A program made the translations under genes and the position numbers. 38,960 nt of DNA from Deltaproteobacteria bacterium (GTDB lineage Bacteria > Bdellovibrionota > FAC87 > UBA2466). Positions 34,609 to 38,960 of this stretch are shown in pieces. A model generated the notes under the pieces. That model did no database searches and was not told the origin of the DNA. It worked only from the letters and a program-made list of their open reading frames with translations. Position 1 is the first letter of the stretch, and each line of letters starts with the position of its first letter. The stretch lies in NCBI GenBank assembly GCA_900299195.1, contig OMIX01000067.1:1-38960 (forward strand), written 5' to 3'.

Positions 34609-35549
34609 AGTGAGTACTCATACTGAAGCTTCTCTCCCCTTGCAAACCGCATCGCATCTTCAATACAAATTCTTGCCATTTGCTCACGGGCCCAACGACT
34701 CGCAGAGCCGATGTGAGGAACACACAAGGCATTGGGCAACTCCAACAAACCGGGAGCTACTTTAGGTTCATTTTCAAATACATCCAGTCCTACAAAGCAA
34801 TTTGGATTTCTCTTCAAATGCTCAACTAAACCCTCCTCATTCACGATCGGTCCTCGAGCCGTATTAATAAGTACCGCATCGGACTTCATTAGCGATAAAG
34901 CCTTGGAGTTGAATAAATGCTTAGTGTGCGGAGTTAAAGGGCAGTGAATACTGATCACATCCGACTTTTCCAGAAGTTCCTCAAAACTAACGGAAACACC
35001 TTCCACGCCCTCTACAGAACTTCTTGTGAAGTAGATCACTTTCATACCAAAAGCTCTGGCTCTATGAGCCACCGCTTGGCCAATCTTGCCCATTCCTACA
35101 ATTCCTAAAGTAGATTGTTCTAATGCCAACCCTAAAAACAGGCTGGGTAAAAACCCGTTAAACTTTCCATCCTGCAAATATCGTTGCGCAGGCATCAATT
35201 TTCTAGAGCAACTTAAGATGAGTGCCCATGCCAAATTCGCAGTCGCTTCGGTTAAAACCCCGGGAGTGTGAGAGACTTTAATTCCACGCTGCTTTAACGC
35301 TTTTAAATCTAAGTGGTCAACCCCGGTTGAAAAAGTCGCTAAAAAGCGAAGCCTATTCGCGTGCTCAAGAATATTTTGAGTAATGGGTTCAGTTAGCTGA
35401 CAAATGAATACTTCTTTATCGGATATCGCGTGGGATAGTTCTTCTTGAGTTAAGGGTCTACCTTTTTCGTAAAGTTCTACCGAATCAAAATAGGGGGCTA
35501 AAAGGCTTTTTGCATCTAATGGTAACTGGCGAGTAACCCCGCATCTCAT
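34605..35549 (-). CDS. D-2-hydroxyacid dehydrogenase, glyoxylate/hydroxypyruvate reductase-like
   Basis: 314 residues. The NAD(P)-binding signature is LGIVGMGKIGQAVAHRA near residue 148. LTEATANLAWALIL precedes it. Catalytic Arg lies in NTARGPIVNEEGL, Glu in FENEP and His in CVPHIGSAS. It should reduce 2-oxoacids such as glyoxylate or hydroxypyruvate to D-hydroxyacids. The substrate is not certain: phosphoglycerate or erythronate dehydrogenase is possible, but no ACT domain is present, so SerA of the long type is excluded. It overlaps hflX and ppsR by four bases each. Confidence 0.88.
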   Translation of the reverse strand: MRCGVTRQLPLDAKSLLAPYFDSVELYEKGRPLTQEELSHAISDKEVFICQLTEPITQNILEHANRLRFLATFSTGVDHLDLKALKQRGIKVSHTPGVLTEATANLAWALILSCSRKLMPAQRYLQDGKFNGFLPSLFLGLALEQSTLGIVGMGKIGQAVAHRARAFGMKVIYFTRSSVEGVEGVSVSFEELLEKSDVISIHCPLTPHTKHLFNSKALSLMKSDAVLINTARGPIVNEEGLVEHLKRNPNCFVGLDVFENEPKVAPGLLELPNALCVPHIGSASRWAREQMARICIEDAMRFARGEKLQYEYSL

Positions 35550-36841
35550 GTTTTTTTACTTTCCTCGGTCAATTTGAGCCAATTAGCGGTGGATCTCATG
35601 ATTCGAATTTTAAACTTTGCACCTTCCTCTAAGTACTCTTTCTCAAGGACCTTCGAATACTCGTGGATCTGAGATTGTAGCCAAGTATTGTGATAGGACA
35701 CCACAACCTCTAATTCGATCATGTCACGTTCAAAATAACTGAACACTGCGCTTCTAAGCCGCTTCATGTCCTCCGGATTGAGAGAGGAAACGACTAAGCT
35801 GTCGATGTATTTTCGTTCAAGAATTTTTGGCAAGAAAAACTCTTTCACCAAATCTGCCTTATTAAAAACCAACATACTAGGTTTAGATCCAGCCCCGATG
35901 TCATCTAGTACTTGACGGGTGACCTCCAAGTGATGCGGATAATTTTCCGAGGAAAGATCGACCACATGCAAAAGAAGATCAGCCTCTAACACCTCTGCCA
36001 ATGTCGATCGAAAGGAGGCTACTAGGCTGTGTGGAAGCTTATCGATAAAACCTACCGTGTCACTCAATAAAATAGGAGGTCTCGTTTTGGGGTCAATGAC
36101 CTTGACCGTAGAATCTAAAGTGGCAAACAACCGATCATCGACATACACCTGACTCGTCGTTAAATGATTCATCAGCGTCGACTTACCCGCATTGGTATAA
36201 CCCACAATAGCCACTCTTAGAAACTTATCTCCTCGATGGGCTCGCTGAATTTGCCGTTCCGTTGCCGTGTGGGCCATTTCTTCTTTGAGACGAGAAATTC
36301 TATTTCTTATCAATCGGCGATCTAATTCAATTTGACGTTCTCCCACCCCTTTGAGCCCGATCCCCCCTTTTTGTCTTTCTAAATGGGTCCAACGTCTGGT
36401 TAAGTGAGTGGCCAAATACTCAAGGCTTGCAAGCTCAACCTGATTCTTAGCCTCTTTGGTTCGGGCGTGTTTTGAAAAGATCTCTAAAATGATGCCGGTG
36501 CGATCTACGACTCGGCATTGAAAAACTTTTTCTAAATTCTTCTGTTGGGTTCCAGTCAACTCATTATCAAAAGCGACAATCGAACAATCGTGTTCTTTCA
36601 CCAAATGACCAATTTCCTCAGCTTTACCCGTTCCGACATACATGGCGGGATGGGGTTTATCCTTCTTTTGAATTAAAGAAAAAACGACCTCGGCTCCTAA
36701 AGTATCGATGAGCCGATTCAGCTCAGCTAAACTATTTTCCACTTCAGGTGTCGTTTCACCGGGAAGTTGCATTCCCACAACCAGTACCCTCTCTTTTTGC
36801 TCTAAAGAGATGGGGGCTTTATTTTTGGAACTAGAACTCAA
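35546..36841 (-). CDS. hflX: Ribosome-splitting GTPase HflX
   Basis: 431 residues. The N-terminal HflX domain holds AMYVGTGKAEEI and the linker helices with GGIGLKGVGERQIELDRRLI. The GTPase domain has G1 GYTNAGKSTLMN at about 213-224, the switch Thr in LDSTVK, G3 SDTVGFIDKLP and G4 NKAD. The C-terminal domain follows. HflX splits stalled 70S ribosomes after heat or antibiotic stress. The first 15 residues are Ser/Lys-rich. Overlaps the upstream unknown gene (ATGA) and the dehydrogenase gene (ATGA). Confidence 0.96.
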   Translation of the reverse strand: MSSSSKNKAPISLEQKERVLVVGMQLPGETTPEVENSLAELNRLIDTLGAEVVFSLIQKKDKPHPAMYVGTGKAEEIGHLVKEHDCSIVAFDNELTGTQQKNLEKVFQCRVVDRTGIILEIFSKHARTKEAKNQVELASLEYLATHLTRRWTHLERQKGGIGLKGVGERQIELDRRLIRNRISRLKEEMAHTATERQIQRAHRGDKFLRVAIVGYTNAGKSTLMNHLTTSQVYVDDRLFATLDSTVKVIDPKTRPPILLSDTVGFIDKLPHSLVASFRSTLAEVLEADLLLHVVDLSSENYPHHLEVTRQVLDDIGAGSKPSMLVFNKADLVKEFFLPKILERKYIDSLVVSSLNPEDMKRLRSAVFSYFERDMIELEVVVSYHNTWLQSQIHEYSKVLEKEYLEEGAKFKIRIMRSTANWLKLTEESKKT

Positions 36842-37248
36842 CTCTCAACACCTCTATGCATCTCGTCTTCGTCAAACAAATAGATTTTATCGAGACCGGA
36901 CTGACTCCAATCCAACCCATTTGCCGACATCTTTTCATGCTCACTCAGAATCGAGATTGATTTTAACCCCATGTTTTTAATATTTTTGATAACCTCATCT
37001 TTACCTGAACTCTGAGATAATATCACATAAGAAGGCTTAATCTTGGTCATCGTAGGAATAAAAACAATAGTTTCAGTTTGGGCTTCACAAGCTTTTCTAA
37101 TCTGATGATTTAAGCTCCAGTCCAGGCACCTCACACTTTCGTGACCTATTTTGCGTTTAGGACTGCGAAGAATGAGCAAAGCATCCGCCTTTAACTGGCT
37201 CGGTAAAGTGGGGTCCGCTTGTAAAGAAACGTTAACAACCTCAGTCAT
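36838..37248 (-). CDS. Unknown cytosolic protein preceding hflX
   Basis: 136 residues, no signal peptide or membrane span. Short beta/alpha alternation is visible: KADALLILRS, WSLNHQIRKACEAQTETIVFIP, and PSYVILSQSSGKDEVIKNIKNMG. The pattern is faintly like the N-terminal domain of leucyl aminopeptidases (macro-like fold), but without a catalytic domain this is only a guess. The C-terminus is acidic. It starts 53 bases after nusB and overlaps hflX by ATGA, so it should be co-translated with hflX. Confidence 0.65.
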   Translation of the reverse strand: MTEVVNVSLQADPTLPSQLKADALLILRSPKRKIGHESVRCLDWSLNHQIRKACEAQTETIVFIPTMTKIKPSYVILSQSSGKDEVIKNIKNMGLKSISILSEHEKMSANGLDWSQSGLDKIYLFDEDEMHRGVES

Positions 37249-37301
37249 AGAGCTCTATTATCCTTTTGCACGAATTTATCCCATTTTAAGCAAAGTTGCG
37301 A

Positions 37302-37733
37302 CTATTTGGCTTTATTCGGGTTGGGATGGTTTTGACGGATTTTATCTAAAATACCGTTGATAAAACTTGGGCTGCTCTCGGACCCAAATTGTTTAGCGAC
37401 CTCAATCATTTCATTGATAGAAACGGTGGCAGGAATGTCCTCGCAAAACAGAATCTCATAAACTCCGAGCCGAAGCGCATTTCTGTCCACAGCTGCCATT
37501 CGATCGGGGCGCCAATTCTCTGAAGATTGTTTTAAAACAGCATCTATTTCCTTCAACTTCTCAGTGACTCCCATGACGAGTCGATGAGTAAAATCATCAA
37601 TCTGTTTTTTCTCTAAAGAATAAAACTCTGAAAAATGATTAAGTGCCTTTTGTGTGGATAAATCTTGGTTCAAATCTAACTGAAACAAAATTTGCAAAGC
37701 TTCTATTCTGTTTTTTCGACGGGCTGATTTCAT
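37302..37733 (-). CDS. nusB: Transcription antitermination factor NusB
   Basis: About 143 residues. [20 protein letters not shown] is a typical NusB opening, and [23 protein letters not shown] and [26 protein letters not shown] are diagnostic. It binds boxA RNA with S10 in rRNA antitermination and works with NusA, also encoded here. I chose the ATG at 37733, which overlaps the glyA stop (ATGA). The longer frame from 37763 lies within glyA. Confidence 0.95.
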   Translation of the reverse strand: MKSARRKNRIEALQILFQLDLNQDLSTQKALNHFSEFYSLEKKQIDDFTHRLVMGVTEKLKEIDAVLKQSSENWRPDRMAAVDRNALRLGVYEILFCEDIPATVSINEMIEVAKQFGSESSPSFINGILDKIRQNHPNPNKAK

Positions 37734-38960
37734 AATCCACTGTAAATCGGATAGCGACGACACACTTCCATCACTTCCCCTTTGACCTGCTTCACGGTGG
37801 ACTCGCTGTAATCAGAAACCACTTTGGAAATGGCTTTAGCAAGCCATGCCATTTCAGTTTCCTTTAGGCCTCTTGTTGTGATCGCAGGGGTCCCCATTCG
37901 AATTCCGCTAGTCACAAACGCACTAGCCGTTTCAAACGGGACTGTGTTTTTGTTCGCTGTTAAACCCACACGGTCTAAACGCTCCTCGGCCTCTTTACCT
38001 GTGATCCCCTTATTTCGCAAGTCAATCAAGACTAAATGATTATCGGTTCCTCCACTCACTAGGGTGAACCCCTCTTCAAGAAGGCCAGCGGCTAAAGCTT
38101 TACAGTTCTTTATGACTTGAGCCTGGTAGTCTCTAAACTCAGGCATCATGGCTTCTTTAAACGCTACTGCCTTGGCAGCAATCACATGCATCAAGGGGCC
38201 GCCTTGAATACCAGGAAAAATTCGAGAATTGATTTTGGCTCTCTGGGCTTCCTTAAACAGTATGATTCCCCCTCGCGGCCCGCGAAGTGTTTTGTGGGTA
38301 GTGCTCGTTACAATATCGGCGTGCCCGACCGGAGTGGGATGTAATTTTGCTGCCACTAGTCCGGCAATATGGGCCATATCCACTAAGAAAAAGGCTCCTA
38401 CTTCTCTGGCAATACTTCCAAATTTCTCGAAATCAATGATTCTGGGATAGGCACTCGCTCCAGCGATGATGAGTTTCGGCTTGTGCTTAATCGCCAAGTC
38501 TCTGACTTCGTCGTAATCAATCAAATGGGTGTCCTGACGAACCCCGTAAGAAACCACTTTAAAAAGAAGCCCGGAAAAATTGACCGGATGGCCATGGGTC
38601 AAATGGCCCCCATGGGACAAATTCATCCCCAAAATAGTGTCGCCCGGGGTTAAAACCGACAAATAGGAAGCCATGTTGGCTTGGCTACCTGAGTGAGGTT
38701 GAACATTGGCAAAGTCGGCACCAAACAACTGACAGACTCGCTCAATAGCCACTGCTTCAACTTTATCTACAAACTCACATCCACCGTAATACCTCTTACC
38801 GGGATACCCCTCCGCATACTTGTTGGTTAAAACCGTGCCTTGAGCTTCCATAACTGCTCTAGAGGCTAAATTTTCACTAGGGATCAATTCTAGGGAGTTT
38901 TGTTGTCGAAAAAGCTCTTCCTGAATAAATCCCGCAACCGCGGAATCCACTTCTCTAAGA
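37730..38960 (-). CDS. glyA: Serine hydroxymethyltransferase, 5' end outside window
   Basis: Over 406 residues are visible. [51 protein letters not shown] and the PLP-lysine region [13 protein letters not shown] are diagnostic. It interconverts serine and glycine with tetrahydrofolate, the main source of one-carbon units. The frame has a GTG at 38950, but the codons before it ([13 protein letters not shown]) match the usual GlyA N-terminus and stay open to the window edge, so the true start lies beyond 38960. It leads the glyA-nusB-unknown-hflX-dehydrogenase-ppsR unit. Confidence 0.96.
   Translation of the reverse strand, partial: LREVDSAVAGFIQEELFRQQNSLELIPSENLASRAVMEAQGTVLTNKYAEGYPGKRYYGGCEFVDKVEAVAIERVCQLFGADFANVQPHSGSQANMASYLSVLTPGDTILGMNLSHGGHLTHGHPVNFSGLLFKVVSYGVRQDTHLIDYDEVRDLAIKHKPKLIIAGASAYPRIIDFEKFGSIAREVGAFFLVDMAHIAGLVAAKLHPTPVGHADIVTSTTHKTLRGPRGGIILFKEAQRAKINSRIFPGIQGGPLMHVIAAKAVAFKEAMMPEFRDYQAQVIKNCKALAAGLLEEGFTLVSGGTDNHLVLIDLRNKGITGKEAEERLDRVGLTANKNTVPFETASAFVTSGIRMGTPAITTRGLKETEMAWLAKAISKVVSDYSESTVKQVKGEVMEVCRRYPIYSGL

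Noticed and set aside
1-38960. CRISPR array, insertion sequence, prophage, toxin-antitoxin or defence system
   Set aside because: No evenly spaced short repeats, transposase, integrase, phage structural gene, restriction enzyme or clear toxin was seen anywhere in the window.

Overview
The window looks like one contig end of a draft or metagenome-derived genome from a Gram-negative bacterium, most likely of the Bdellovibrionota / former Deltaproteobacteria type. This placement is inferred from gene content and neighbourhoods: a MinD/FlhG-like ATPase followed by a J-like/RodZ-like HTH protein, an NtrC regulator with a multi-membrane-span GAF kinase, pnp followed by an M16 peptidase and dut, a DciA-type protein, and an SYLF protein. 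No 16S or other RNA gene was seen, so the placement is not proven. Bases 1-41 are not genomic. They are an Illumina Nextera i5 index (CTAAGCCT) plus the read-1 transposase adapter, so the contig really begins at base 42.

Layout. (a) 42-2312 (-): an exported protein whose C-terminal HEAT repeats run off the contig end. (b) 2647-6177 (-): a tightly overlapping operon of an MFS transporter and pxpB-pxpC-pxpA (5-oxoprolinase). (c) 6417-7484 (+): a lone AT-rich membrane acyltransferase. (d) 7598-8275 (-): an SYLF/YSC84 lipid-binding protein with its own promoter, an inverted repeat at the start site and an intrinsic terminator. (e) 8406-11920 (-): a sensor kinase and sigma-54 response regulator. 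(f) 12137-15397 (+): a MinD-like ATPase, a J-like/HTH protein, an RluD pseudouridine synthase and PgeF. (g) 15398-18609 (-): glpX, an SRPBCC protein, an unknown, ridA, a SurA-like chaperone and rimI, running leftwards from glpX. (h) 18794-19177 (+): a DciA-like protein. (i) 19167-29615 (-): the translation/RNA-turnover cluster rimP-nusA-infB-rbfA-truB-rpsO-pnp followed by an M16 peptidase and dut. (j) 29792-32512 (-): a class A penicillin-binding protein. (k) 32623-33265: a small ribbon-helix-helix candidate (+) convergent with a secreted unknown (-). (l) 33266-33768: 503 bases without a gene but with several hairpins. (m) 33769-38960 (-): glyA (cut by the window edge), nusB, an unknown, hflX, a D-2-hydroxyacid dehydrogenase and the PPDK regulator ppsR.

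Most of the window is core housekeeping: ribosome maturation (rimP, rbfA, truB, rluD, rimI, hflX), transcription elongation (nusA, nusB), RNA decay (pnp), gluconeogenic control (glpX, ppsR) and cell wall work (the PBP and pgeF). Genes are packed closely, with many 4-base ATGA or TTGA stop/start overlaps. Several genes appear to start with TTG (pxpB, the MinD-like gene, rluD, rpsO), which suggests translational coupling is widely used.

I did not find a clear new defence or mobile system. The points most worth a second look are: the sequencing adapter at the end; the 157-residue Arg/Asp/Gly-rich tail on PNPase; an intrinsic-terminator hairpin directly in front of rimP-nusA-infB; the inverted repeat over the SYLF gene's start site; a strand-asymmetric hairpin in the glpX leader; the J-like protein without HPD; and the hairpin-rich gene-free stretch at 33266-33768.
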